DNA of 64,000 nt. Origin: Closterium sp. Naga37s-1. Taxonomy: Eukaryota; Streptophyta; Zygnematophyceae; Desmidiales; Closteriaceae. The stretch covers positions 1,488,001 to 1,552,000 of the forward strand of contig CANJKZ010000092.1 in the NCBI GenBank assembly GCA_947471745.1, written 5' to 3'. The translations under genes were made by a program, and so were the position numbers. The notes beneath the pieces were generated by a model that saw nothing but the letters and a program-made list of their open reading frames with translations, made no database searches and was not told the origin of the DNA. Shown piece by piece: positions 1 through 9,095 of this stretch (its first letter is position 1; each line of letters starts with the position of its first letter).

Positions 1-19
1 CTCGTGCCGCCCTCACCTG

Positions 20-420
20 CGGCCCTGCCACCTTCCAGCGGGCACGCCGCCCTTACCTGCGGCCCCGCCGCCCTCTGCTTCGGCCCCGCCGCCTTACCTG
101 CGGCCCCGCCACCTTATCTGCGGCCCCGCCACCCTACCCGCGGCCCCGCCACCTTACCTGCGGCCCCGCCGCCCTCTGCTGCGGCCCCGCCACCTTACCT
201 GCGGCCCCGCCACCCTACCCGCGGCCCTGCCACCTTACCTGCGGCCCCGCCGCCCTCTGCTGCGGCCCCGCCACCTTACCTGCGGCCCCGCCACCCTACC
301 TGCGGCCCCGCCACCTTACCTGCGGCCCCGCCACCCTACCTGCGGCCCCGCTACCCTACCCGCGGCCACGCCGCCCTTACCAGCGGCCCCGCCGCCCTTA
401 CCTGCGGCCCCGTCACCTGC
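20..420 (+). repeat. GC-rich 20-21-bp tandem repeat in leader of A
   Basis: About 19 tandem units built on GCGGCCCCGCCACCTTACCT, mostly 20 bp with 21-bp variants, followed by a degenerate AGCCGCCCAGC-type repeat to about 650. It lies between the (unseen) LTR and the gag start, in the place of a 5' untranslated leader. The equivalent segment in B is an array of a related 21-bp unit. Open reading across it in several frames is a by-product of the composition and is not evidence for a protein. Confidence 0.85.
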
Positions 421-759
421 TGCCCCGCCGCGCCGCCCTGCCGCAGCACAGCCGAGCCGCCCAGCGACCGAGCAGCCGGACAACCGAGCCGCCCAGCAGC
501 CCAGCAGCTGAGCAGCCGAGCCGCCCAGCAGCCGAACCGCCCAGCAGCCGAGCCGCCCAGCAGCCAAGCCGCCCAGCAGCCGAGCCGCCCAGCAGCCGAG
601 CCGCCCAGCAGCGGAGCCGCCGAGCTGCCCAGCAGCTGAGCCGCCGAGCCGCCGCGCCGCCCTCCTTCCGGGCCGCCCGACCTGCCCAGTCTGGTGAGCA
701 CAGCGCCTTTTCACTGCACTGTCCTCACCCTACTGTTTCAGTGCTAGTCGTCTAGGGTC

Positions 760-3700
760 ATGGCTACCCCTAGTGTTCTCGCCTTTGACACTGAGGGTCG
801 GGCCATTGACTTTGAGGTCTGGGTAGATGACCTGCAGCTGTTCTTACAGTGCGATAGGGCAGACGGCCTCTCTCTCTTTGATCTCACCTCTGGCGCCTCC
901 ACTGCCCCTGCTGCTGATGCTGACGCCACTGTTCGCTCCCAGTGGGCCACGCGCGACGCTGCTGCACGTCTTGCTGTGCGTCGCCACCTCCCTACCTCCG
1001 AGCGTGCGCACTTTAGTCAGTACAAGAGTGCTCAGACCTTGTACGACGCTGTAGTTGCGCGCTACTCCTCCCCTGCCACTGCTGCACTGAGCCGTCTCAT
1101 GCTACCGTACCTCTTTCCTGACCTTGCTGCCTTTCCCACAGCCGCTGACCTCATTACGCACCTCCGCACTAGTGACACTCGCTACCGCGCTGCACTCCCT
1201 CCTGACTTCTGCGCCAAGAACCCCCCCCCCATGTACATCACTCTTTACTACATAGTCACTCGCCTTCCTGACTCCCTTCGCGTAGTCAGGGACCACTTTC
1301 TCTCTGTCTGTCCCACCACTCTCACTGTTGACCTCCTCGAGAAGTCCCTCCTAGCGGCCGAGAAGAGCATAGTCGCTGTAGGGGCCTCTCGTGGTGACCC
1401 GCGCACCCCCATCTTTGAGGGGTGTTCCCCCTCCCCCCTTCTGCCCTCTGTTGCCTCTGCTGCTGCGGCCGACCTCCTTGGTCTTGAGTCGGTCGGTGCG
1501 GCGTCTGCCCCTAGCGGGAGACGCCGCACTGGCAAGGGCAAGGGGGGCAAGGGCACTGGAGGAGCGAGCGGGGGCGGTGGAGGTGGAGGTGGCGGCAGTG
1601 GGGGGAGTGGGGGTGGCGGTGGGAGTGGAGGTGGGGGTGGAGGGGTCGGTGGCGGCAGTGGAGGTAGAGGTGGCGGCAGCGGTGGCGGTGGGAGCGGAGG
1701 TGGCGGAGGTGGCGACGGAGGCGGCGGAGGCGTCGGAGGCGGCGGGGGTGGCGGTGGTGCTGGTCGCGGGTCTTCGCAGAGGAGTGGCTCCGGTGGTGGC
1801 TCGCGCCAGCAGCAGCAGCGTGGTCGTGACACCCTGTCCCCTCAGCAGCTTCGTGAGTGGTACACTGCGCGTCAGCGGGGTGGGGGTTTTGGTCCGTGCT
1901 CCTACGTTTTGCGCACTGGCGACCGTGCGGGTGAGCAGTGTGGGGGTGCCCACCCCACCCAGCGCTGCTTTGGCCGCCTGACGGACGCGTGGCGTCACCA
2001 GTTCCCGGAGGCCTCCGAGATCCCTCGCTGGGGCGAGCTGTCTAGGGCGGGTGTTGCCATCTATGATCTTGACTTTGATGCTATTCTCTCTGCCATGTAT
2101 GCTGTGTCTATTAGTGATGAGGGTGACTGTTACCGGTGTTTCCAGCCCGATCCGGGCATTGAGACTGCTGCTCTAGGTACTGGTGAGGCTGCTGCCCTAG
2201 GTGCTTACGACGCTGCTGCTCTAGGTGCTGGTGTGTCTGCGTCCTCAGGTACTGGTGAGTCTGCTCTCTCAGGTACCGCGTCGGCTTCGGCCTCCCTCAC
2301 CTTCACTCTTGACTCTGGGGCGTCTCGCTCCTTCTTTCGGGACCACACCACACTTACGCCGCTTAGTCGGCCGGTTGCGGTGTCTCTGGCTGACCCCTCT
2401 GGGGGTCCGGTCCTGTCTCGTTTCTCCACAGTCCTCCCGTGTCCGGCGGCTCCCTCTGGCACCCTGTCTGGTCTCTACCTCCCCTCGTTCTCGACGAACC
2501 TGGTGAGTGGTGCTGACCTACAGGATGCGGGTGTCCACCAGTTCACTCCTGCACGTCAGCGAGTGACCCACTGTACAGAGGCTGGCACAGGCCGACACCT
2601 GGCTACGTTCACCCGTCAGCCGGGGTCGAGCCTGTACACTCTGACCACTGCGTCTCCTCCAGTTGCTGAGTCTGGTAGGGTAGTTACGTCGGGTCAGGTG
2701 TTTGCTGCGGCGTCCAGGTCTGGTCCTGAGTCTGCCCCCTGTTCGTGTCGTCTCCTGTCTCACGAGACTCTCCTCTGGCACCACCGCCTTGGCCACCCCT
2801 CTCTGCTTCGGCTCAGAGGTATGGCCTCCCGTCTTCTTGTGTCCGGTCTCCCCCGGTCCCTCCCTCCCCTTCCTCAGGGCCCTGGCCCTGCCTGTGTCCC
2901 CTGTGTCGAGGGGCGCCAGCGTGCTGCCCCTCACTCCTCCCAGTTTCCTTCGACAGAGGCCCCGTTGCAGACACTTCACATGGACGTGTGGGGCCCAGCC
3001 CGCGTCCGTGGACAGGGTCACGAGCGCTACTTCCTGCTCGTTGTTGACGACTACTCGCGTTACACCACAGTCTTCCCCTTGCGCAGCAAGGGTGATGTCA
3101 CTGAGGTGCTGATCGACTGGATCCGCGCAGCTCGTCTCCAGCTCAGGCAGAGCTTCGGCTCGGACTTTCCTGTTCTGCGTCTGCACTCGGACAGAGGCGG
3201 AGAGTTCTCCTCTGGCCTTCTGCGTGCCTACTGTCGTGCACGGGGCATCCGTCAGACCTTCACGCTTCCGGACTCACCGCAGCAAAATGGGATTGCTGAG
3301 CGCCGCATTGGCATGGTCATGGACGTCGCTCGTACGTCTATGATGCATGCGGCTGCCCCCCATTTTCTGTGGCCGTTTGCGGTGAGGTACGCGGCGCATC
3401 AGATCAACCTCCACCCCAGGGTCTCCAGGCCGGAGACCTCCCCAGCCTTACTGTGGACGGGGAAGGTTGGCGATGCGTCGGCGTTCCGGGTCTGGGGATC
3501 TCGGGCGTTTGTCCGCGACCTGTCTGCGGACAAACTATCCCCTCGTGCTGCTCCTTGCGTCTTCCTGGGGTTCCCCCCTGACGCGCCTGGGTGGCAGTTT
3601 TACCACCCCACCTCTCGCCGTGTTCTGTCCTCCCAGGACGTCACGTTTGACGAGTCGGTCCCCTACTACCGCCTCTTCCCCTACCGCACTCCGTCCCTCC

Positions 3701-6681
3701 CCCCACCCCCACTCTTCCTGGTACCAGGTCCCCCCCAGGTCGACCCCCTCCCCCCTCAGGGTCCTGCCCCTTCAGGTGTGTCCCAGGTAGACGCAGTCGA
3801 GCCTGTCGAGGTCACTGGTGACTCTGGTGCTGCTGAGGGTGCTGAGACTGGGGGTGCTGTACCTGGGGGTGCGGAGCCTAGGGGTGCTGGGCCTGGGGGT
3901 GCTACGTCTGGGGGTGCTGAGCCTAGGGGTGCTGAGCCGGGGGGTGCTGGGCCTGGGGGTGCTGAGCCTGGGGGTGCTGAGCCTAGGGGTGCTGAGCCTG
4001 GGGGTGCTGAGTCTAGGGGTGCTACGTCTGGGGGTGCTGAGCCTAGGGGTGCTACGCCTGGGGGTGCTGAGCCTGGAGGTGCTCCGCCTGGAGGTTCTCC
4101 GAGTGCTTCGTCTCGCCGGGAGCCACTTTCGCCACAGGAGCTGCGTGAGTGGTTTGCCCGGCGCTGGAGGCGTGCTGCTGGTGCTGGAGGTCCTTCGGCT
4201 GCTGAGGGTGCTGCGGTCGCGGGTCCCGGAGGTGCTCGTCCTGGGTGCACTGGAGCTGGTGCTGCTGAGGGTGTTGGCGCTGAGACTACCGCTGGCAGTC
4301 CTGCTGGGGGTGCTCCTGGTGCTGCTGGAGGTTCTGGAGCTACTGGTGGTGCTGCTGGAGCGGGTGCTCCTGCTGAGGGTTCTGGTGCTGTCCCTGCTGC
4401 TTCTAGCGTCGCCGCGCGGCCTCGACCGTACTTCGTTCCACTCCTGCAGCAGGTTCTTGGTCTTCCACCTTCTACTGGTCCTCCTCCTCCCTTAGAGTGT
4501 CCACAGCCTGTCTCGTCCCAACTACAGTTGCAGCCTACCTCCCCTTTGCCTGCTCCTTCTCCCTACACTGGTCCTACTGGAGGTCTGGCTGAGCGTCGTG
4601 AGCCTGCGTCTCGCCCTGCGTCGCCTGTTCGTGCTGCTCGCACTAGTGGTCGCGGTTCGCGTCAGCGTCCTCCTCCTGTCCCTGGCACGCACCGGATGTC
4701 TCTGCGTCCGTCCACTGCTCCTCTGCGTGCCCCTTTGCCTTCTCCTCCTGAGTCCTCTCTTCCTGCTCTTGCCGACCCGGAGTCGGACTCTCTTCGTGCT
4801 GCCAGTCCTACTGTCACGCGTCTCCTTGCTACTGTTGTCACTGACCCTTCTTTCGAGTCTACTGCTGCGTCTGCTCTCGTTACTGAGCTCGTCGACTTTG
4901 CTGCTCGCTGTCGCTTAGACTACGCTGCTAGTCTTGTCGCTGAGTCTGAGTCTGTCTGTCCTCCGTCCGTCGGGGGTGAGTGTGCCCTTGGCACGGACGT
5001 CCTTGAGGACAGGCAGGAGGAGTTCCAGTGTCTGGCAGCTGCCTCACCTCATCTCGTGTCCGTACTGCTTACCCCTGAGGGAGACCCGGATGCACTTGAC
5101 ATCCCGACTCCGCGCTCGTACGCGGAGGCGATAGAGGGTCCCTACTCCTCTCAGTGGCAGGCAGCTACGGATGCAGAGATGGCTTCCTGGAAGTCCACAG
5201 GCACCTACGTTGACGCTGTCCCCCCTCCTGGGGCGAACATCGTCAGTGGCATGTGGATCTTCAGGGTGAAGCGGCCGCCGGGTTCTCCGCCTGTCTTCAA
5301 GGCGCGTTACGTGGCTCGTGGCTTCAGTCAGCGGCAGGGAGTTGACTACTTTCAGACCTTCTCCCCCACCCCGAAGATGACCACTCTTCGGGTACTGCTG
5401 CACGTTGCTGCTCACCGTGACTACGAGCTGCACTCTCTTGACTTCAGCACAGCTTTCTTGCAGGGCAGCCTGCACGAGGAGATCTGGCTGCGTCGCCCAC
5501 CTGGCTTCACTGGGTCTTTCCCTCCTGGTACCCAGTGGAGTCTCCGGCGTCCAGTCTACGGTCTCCGCCAGGCGCCACGTGAGTGGCACGACACACTGAG
5601 GACTACACTTGCGGCTCTTGGGTTTGCTCCTTCTACTGCCGACCCGTCGCTGTTTCTACGCACCGACACCTCTCTGCCGCCGTTCTACATCCTCGTGTAC
5701 GTCGACGACTTGGTCTTTGCCACAGCTGACACTGCTGGACTCGCCTACGTGAAGTCCGAGCTGCAGAAGAGACACACGTGCACAGACCTGGGTGAACTGC
5801 GCAGCTACCTTGGCTTGCAGATCACCCGGGACAGAGCACGCCGCACCATTACCCTGACTCAGTCACACATGGTGCAGCAGGTCCTTCAGCGCTTCGGCTT
5901 CACGTACTCCTCGCCTCAGGCCACTCCTCTGTCTACTCGCCACTCGCTCTCAGCTCTGCCTTCGGATGAGTCCGTAGAGTCGAGTGGCCCGTACCCAGAG
6001 CTTGTTGGCTGCCTCATGTACCTGATGACCTGCACACGACCTGACCTTGCATACCCTCTTAGCATTCTTGCACGCTATGTTGCTCCTGGGAGACACAGAC
6101 CAGAGCACATGGCTGCAGCGAAGAGGGTGTTGCGCTACTTGTGCAGTACGTCGGGCATGGGGCTAGTGCTTGGAGGGCGGAGTCCAGTGGTCCTCACTGG
6201 GCACGCGGACGCTTCTTGGGCTGACGACCAGGCTACGCAGCGGTCGTCACAGGGTTACACCTTCAGTCTTGGTTCCGGCTCTGTTTCGTGGCGGGCTACT
6301 CGCTCGTCTTCTGTTCTTGGCTCGAGTTGTGAGGCTGAGATCTACGCCGGGGCCATGGCTGCACAGGAGCTTCGCTGGCTCACCTACCTGCTGACCGACC
6401 TTGGAGAGCCGCCTCGTTCTCCTCCAGTCCTGTACGTAGACAACAAGGCCATGCTGGCCTTGTGTCGAGAGCAGCGACTGGAGCACAGAACAAAGCACAT
6501 TGCTCTCCGCTACTTCCTTGCTCGTGAGCTACAGCAACGTGGACAGTTGCGGCTTGCGTACGTGGCCTCTGAGGCCAACACTGCTGATGTCTTCACCAAG
6601 GCACTTCCGCCTTGTGATCATCAGCGCTTCTGCACTCAGCTGGGTCTTGTGCCCGTCTTGCCTCACTTGCTCTCCTCTTGA
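760..6681 (+). CDS. Gag-Pol polyprotein of copia element A
   Basis: One frame of 1973 codons starting at GTCATGGCT; the start is the one conserved in B. Order by residue: UBN2-like gag domain about 1-215; Gly-rich tract about 255-345; module SPQQLREWY near 360; zinc knuckle of form Cx13Cx3Hx4C near 381-405; aspartic protease motif LDSGAS near 516; integrase zinc domain HHRLGH...CVPC near 670-720; integrase core with D, D and E in MDVWG, HSDRGG and GIAERR near 740, 809 and 846; a Pro/Gly/Ala linker with repeated GGAEP pentads and PQELREWF, about 985-1440; RT with YVDD near 1645; RNase H with DASWADD and a C-terminal ADVFTKAL, about 1810-1955. At nearly 2000 residues it is longer than the usual 1300-1450 for copia, because of the Gly tract and the linker. 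Gag and Pol are in one frame, so no frameshift is needed. Confidence 0.93.
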   Translation: MATPSVLAFDTEGRAIDFEVWVDDLQLFLQCDRADGLSLFDLTSGASTAPAADADATVRSQWATRDAAARLAVRRHLPTSERAHFSQYKSAQTLYDAVVARYSSPATAALSRLMLPYLFPDLAAFPTAADLITHLRTSDTRYRAALPPDFCAKNPPPMYITLYYIVTRLPDSLRVVRDHFLSVCPTTLTVDLLEKSLLAAEKSIVAVGASRGDPRTPIFEGCSPSPLLPSVASAAAADLLGLESVGAASAPSGRRRTGKGKGGKGTGGASGGGGGGGGGSGGSGGGGGSGGGGGGVGGGSGGRGGGSGGGGSGGGGGGDGGGGGVGGGGGGGGAGRGSSQRSGSGGGSRQQQQRGRDTLSPQQLREWYTARQRGGGFGPCSYVLRTGDRAGEQCGGAHPTQRCFGRLTDAWRHQFPEASEIPRWGELSRAGVAIYDLDFDAILSAMYAVSISDEGDCYRCFQPDPGIETAALGTGEAAALGAYDAAALGAGVSASSGTGESALSGTASASASLTFTLDSGASRSFFRDHTTLTPLSRPVAVSLADPSGGPVLSRFSTVLPCPAAPSGTLSGLYLPSFSTNLVSGADLQDAGVHQFTPARQRVTHCTEAGTGRHLATFTRQPGSSLYTLTTASPPVAESGRVVTSGQVFAAASRSGPESAPCSCRLLSHETLLWHHRLGHPSLLRLRGMASRLLVSGLPRSLPPLPQGPGPACVPCVEGRQRAAPHSSQFPSTEAPLQTLHMDVWGPARVRGQGHERYFLLVVDDYSRYTTVFPLRSKGDVTEVLIDWIRAARLQLRQSFGSDFPVLRLHSDRGGEFSSGLLRAYCRARGIRQTFTLPDSPQQNGIAERRIGMVMDVARTSMMHAAAPHFLWPFAVRYAAHQINLHPRVSRPETSPALLWTGKVGDASAFRVWGSRAFVRDLSADKLSPRAAPCVFLGFPPDAPGWQFYHPTSRRVLSSQDVTFDESVPYYRLFPYRTPSLPPPPLFLVPGPPQVDPLPPQGPAPSGVSQVDAVEPVEVTGDSGAAEGAETGGAVPGGAEPRGAGPGGATSGGAEPRGAEPGGAGPGGAEPGGAEPRGAEPGGAESRGATSGGAEPRGATPGGAEPGGAPPGGSPSASSRREPLSPQELREWFARRWRRAAGAGGPSAAEGAAVAGPGGARPGCTGAGAAEGVGAETTAGSPAGGAPGAAGGSGATGGAAGAGAPAEGSGAVPAASSVAARPRPYFVPLLQQVLGLPPSTGPPPPLECPQPVSSQLQLQPTSPLPAPSPYTGPTGGLAERREPASRPASPVRAARTSGRGSRQRPPPVPGTHRMSLRPSTAPLRAPLPSPPESSLPALADPESDSLRAASPTVTRLLATVVTDPSFESTAASALVTELVDFAARCRLDYAASLVAESESVCPPSVGGECALGTDVLEDRQEEFQCLAAASPHLVSVLLTPEGDPDALDIPTPRSYAEAIEGPYSSQWQAATDAEMASWKSTGTYVDAVPPPGANIVSGMWIFRVKRPPGSPPVFKARYVARGFSQRQGVDYFQTFSPTPKMTTLRVLLHVAAHRDYELHSLDFSTAFLQGSLHEEIWLRRPPGFTGSFPPGTQWSLRRPVYGLRQAPREWHDTLRTTLAALGFAPSTADPSLFLRTDTSLPPFYILVYVDDLVFATADTAGLAYVKSELQKRHTCTDLGELRSYLGLQITRDRARRTITLTQSHMVQQVLQRFGFTYSSPQATPLSTRHSLSALPSDESVESSGPYPELVGCLMYLMTCTRPDLAYPLSILARYVAPGRHRPEHMAAAKRVLRYLCSTSGMGLVLGGRSPVVLTGHADASWADDQATQRSSQGYTFSLGSGSVSWRATRSSSVLGSSCEAEIYAGAMAAQELRWLTYLLTDLGEPPRSPPVLYVDNKAMLALCREQRLEHRTKHIALRYFLARELQQRGQLRLAYVASEANTADVFTKALPPCDHQRFCTQLGLVPVLPHLLSS
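3823..4095 (+). repeat. 15-bp minisatellite coding GGAEP pentads (element A)
   Basis: About 18 in-frame copies of a 15-bp unit close to GGTGCTGAGCCTGGG, encoding a Gly-Ala-Glu-Pro-Gly pentad. It lies in the integrase-RT linker. Corresponding arrays occur in B (about 23575-23850), G (about 43805-43975) and I (about 54190-54420, minus strand), with different copy numbers. Confidence 0.85.
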
Positions 6682-6870
6682 CCTTGCTTGTACTCTCACA
6701 TATATATATACCTGCTCTTGCTTGTCTAGCTTTATATATATGTGTTTACTCTTGCATGTGAACTGGCCGTGTGGCCTTGACCCTGTGCTCGGACTGTGTG
6801 GTGACTTTGTGATCCACCCTGAGCTTGCTTTGCTTTGCTTTGCTTGACTGGTCTTGTGACCCCTTGTTCT

Positions 6871-6891
6871 CCCCCACTTTGCCTATGGGGG
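6871..6891 (+). promoter_or_regulatory. Polypurine-tract hairpin of A
   Basis: A C5A run and a TG5 run face each other across a 9-base loop (CTTTGCCTA), ending three bases before the LTR. The G run is the candidate polypurine primer for plus-strand synthesis, and it can pair with the upstream C run. The same structure is found in B, E, F, G and I. Confidence 0.6.
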
Positions 6892-6893
6892 TG

Positions 6894-7021
6894 TGTCAGA
6901 ACATTGTAGCTTATGCTGTTCTGTAGGCTATAGTGGGGTATCCCATAGGGGGTACAACCAATTAGGGTTTCATATTTGTACTCACTTCATTTCATAGTTC
7001 ATCCATTCTCGTTTCTTATCA
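6894..7021 (+). repeat. 3' LTR of A
   Basis: 128 bp, TGTCAGAAC at the left and CTTATCA at the right. It contains the two TGGGGTA/GGGGTAC boxes common to this family's LTRs. The partner LTR is outside the window, so age and target duplication cannot be judged; the candidate 5 bp to the right is GATTA. Confidence 0.85.
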
Positions 7022-7430
7022 GATTAGGTCGACCTAGTAAAAAACAAAAATTTGGGAAAAGCAAAAATAGTAGAACAGATACACGGAGCAACTAGAGTGC
7101 AAGATGCTGCAGCACCGTGCGCAAGCGTGAGGGTCGTGCTATAAAGTATACGCAAAGTGCATGAACGCGTTTTCCCAATTTGACAGCCGCATAATTCAAT
7201 AAGATCATCTCGCACACACAGTCGGCACAAGAATCCACAACGCCCCATCCCCACTCCACCCCGTACTGCATGGCTCACTCACTGCGTCAGTAAGGTCTGC
7301 CCAGATGGCACACGTCAGTTGATGGTGGAAGGAACAGAGACAAACTGGAGTTGATGAGGTGGTTAGAGGGATTCTTCAAGGGTGAGGTAATAACTCAGGG
7401 AGGAGGCAGAGAGATGCGATCATGCGATTA

Positions 7431-8250
7431 ATGTCGACCTCGTTGTCTGGTCCACAAGCGTATGTAGCTGGTTGCTTTTCATGGTCGACGCCAAGTTGGA
7501 GAGATTTTTATCGAAGTGCGACGAAGCGCTCGGTCAACAAGATTAACTCGCCGACGTCGGCAGGATTAACTCGTCGACGTCAACGGGACCTTCGAGGCGA
7601 CGACAACGTAAGCCGATGAGGCGCAGGTTGTCAAAATGTAGTCGGTAGGCGGCGTCGAGTCTTTGCGGTCGACTAAAGCAATCGTCGGGGACAGGGGGGG
7701 GGCGCTGACCGACGAAATCAACGCGGCCAGCAGCGTCAGCTGAGCGACATCTTTCTGGTCGACTGGAATTATTGGTCAGCAAAATTTCAGCATGTGTGCG
7801 AATTTCGCCCCAGGAGTTTTTGCCAAAAGACAACATGCGGAAACGGCATAACGCGTTCTAAAATATGGCACCAGCGCAATGTGTGTCACGAGCACGACGC
7901 GTACGCAACCGTCTGCCATGCAGACCTCGACCTACTTTGGTAGGTGACGCACAAGTGCGCACATGCTTACCTACGACTGCAATGCTGGCAGATCGCCTTG
8001 GTGCAGCGATGGCAAGCCGCACTGCTGTAGCGCTGGCAAGCCGCATTGCTGTAGCGCTGGCAAGCCGCATTGCTCTAGCGCTAGCAAGCCGCATTGCTGT
8101 AGCGCTGGCAAGCCGCCTTGCTAGGTTACTAGGTGTGTTGCAATTCCTTCATTGCTATTTCAACTTAGCCTTGCCATTGTATGGTTTCCTAGCAAAACTC
8201 TTGTCCATTTCCCCTACGAGCACAAAAAGTAACGCGAACGTACGCAACTC
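7431..8250. other. Unpaired segment inside left foldback arm, probable insertion
   Basis: About 0.8 kb, present in the left arm between blocks that are close together in the right arm. The first half is rich in GTCGAC/CGACG motifs; the second half holds a 24-bp tandem array. No transposase, LTR or clear terminal repeat was found, and the exact ends are uncertain. No protein is recognised. Confidence 0.45.
7983..8125 (+). repeat. 24-bp tandem repeat
   Basis: About six copies of a unit near TAGCGCTGGCAAGCCGCATT plus 4 bases. It is open in one frame (Ala-Val-Ala-Leu-Ala-Ser-Arg-Ile) because 24 is a multiple of 3. Nothing else supports a gene. Confidence 0.8.
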
Positions 8251-9000
8251 TACAATGACCCCGTAAAACCCGTTAGCCTTCCACACATTCTACTCCCGTT
8301 GTAGAGCAACTCTCTGTAGGAGCAGCATGGCTCGTGGCTCTACGCGCCTGTTATGGGAGTCAATGCAGTGAAGCGGCTCCCGCTATCTGTCTCTGTCTGT
8401 GCTTGCCCCACTTACCACTTCTTAGTATCGTTTCTACCTTTTTGCATGTCTTTCCTTCTCTGGATAGCCCTACCAGATGTTCCTCATCCATACTTTCCCT
8501 CCCACTCAGCCTTGCGTGACTCCCCTCAGCTCAACTTGTCAAACAAACGGAGGCAACGGGGCATGTTTGTGGTCGAGCCATGAATGGAAGGGTAAAGAAG
8601 GGGAAAGTTCTACAAACAACTCAATAGCAAATAAGTTTGGTAAATGGGAAATAAAGAAAAACAATACAAGATATAGGAGGTGCGGAGAGGAGGAGGGCGG
8701 GAGAAGACGACAAAGGGGAAAAAAAAGGAGGTAATTAGCAGATAAACTCACTCACCCTCGTGTGGCTTGATATGGAACCCACTCGTGTACTCAATCAAGT
8801 CCCAGTTTGACACATTGACAAGCAAAAGCCTTCAACCACTCACACACTCCCTCATTCTTTCTTTATTTAGAACCCTTCTTGCTCCTCCTTGATCCCACAC
8901 TCCCTCATTCACACCCGTCTCCTTGAGCATATAAGGTGAATGAATAGGCAACATTGAACTCGTCAATGTGGCCGCATGTTCGGTATGTGCAGCGCAACAG

Positions 9001-9095
9001 CATGGGCCATGGGTGTGGAACATGGGAATGGGACATAGATGTGGAACATGGGTATGGGACATGGGTGTAGAAGATGGGCTTGGGACATGGGTGTG
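9001..9095 (-). repeat. 13-bp tandem repeat in left foldback arm
   Basis: Seven or so units of 13 bp close to CATGGGTGTGGAA, alternating with CATGGGTATGGGA. This is the inverted counterpart of the much longer array at 11939-12289 in the right arm. Confidence 0.85.

Larger units (their letters stand above)
1..7021 (+). mobile_element. Ty1/copia LTR retrotransposon A (5' end outside window)
   Basis: Seen: a GC-rich repetitive leader, one long gag-pol frame (760-6681), an AT-rich 3' untranslated part, a purine tract and a 128-bp 3' LTR that begins TGTCAG and ends in CA. Family knowledge: the order protease, integrase, reverse transcriptase, RNase H is that of Ty1/copia (Pseudoviridae-like). The 5' LTR and primer site lie left of base 1. 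The visible part looks whole. It is the closest relative of B (19496-26834), with which its protein is nearly collinear. Its 3' LTR ends against sequence that may be the outer edge of the foldback repeat, so A probably sits beside or inside it. Confidence 0.95.

Noticed and set aside
1248-1998. Long minus-strand open frames opposite the gag Gly-rich tract of A (and the like in B)
   Set aside because: They are Pro/Ser/Ala/Thr-rich mirror images of a GGT/GGC repeat in a well-supported + strand gene; no start context or domain.
8353-8583. Small gene with a homologue at 27179-27448
   Set aside because: The two open frames resemble each other because both lie in the arms of the inverted repeat; stops and insertions occur in other frames alike and no domain is present.
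9001-9095. CRISPR-like array
   Set aside because: The 13-bp units are contiguous with no spacers; eukaryotic context.
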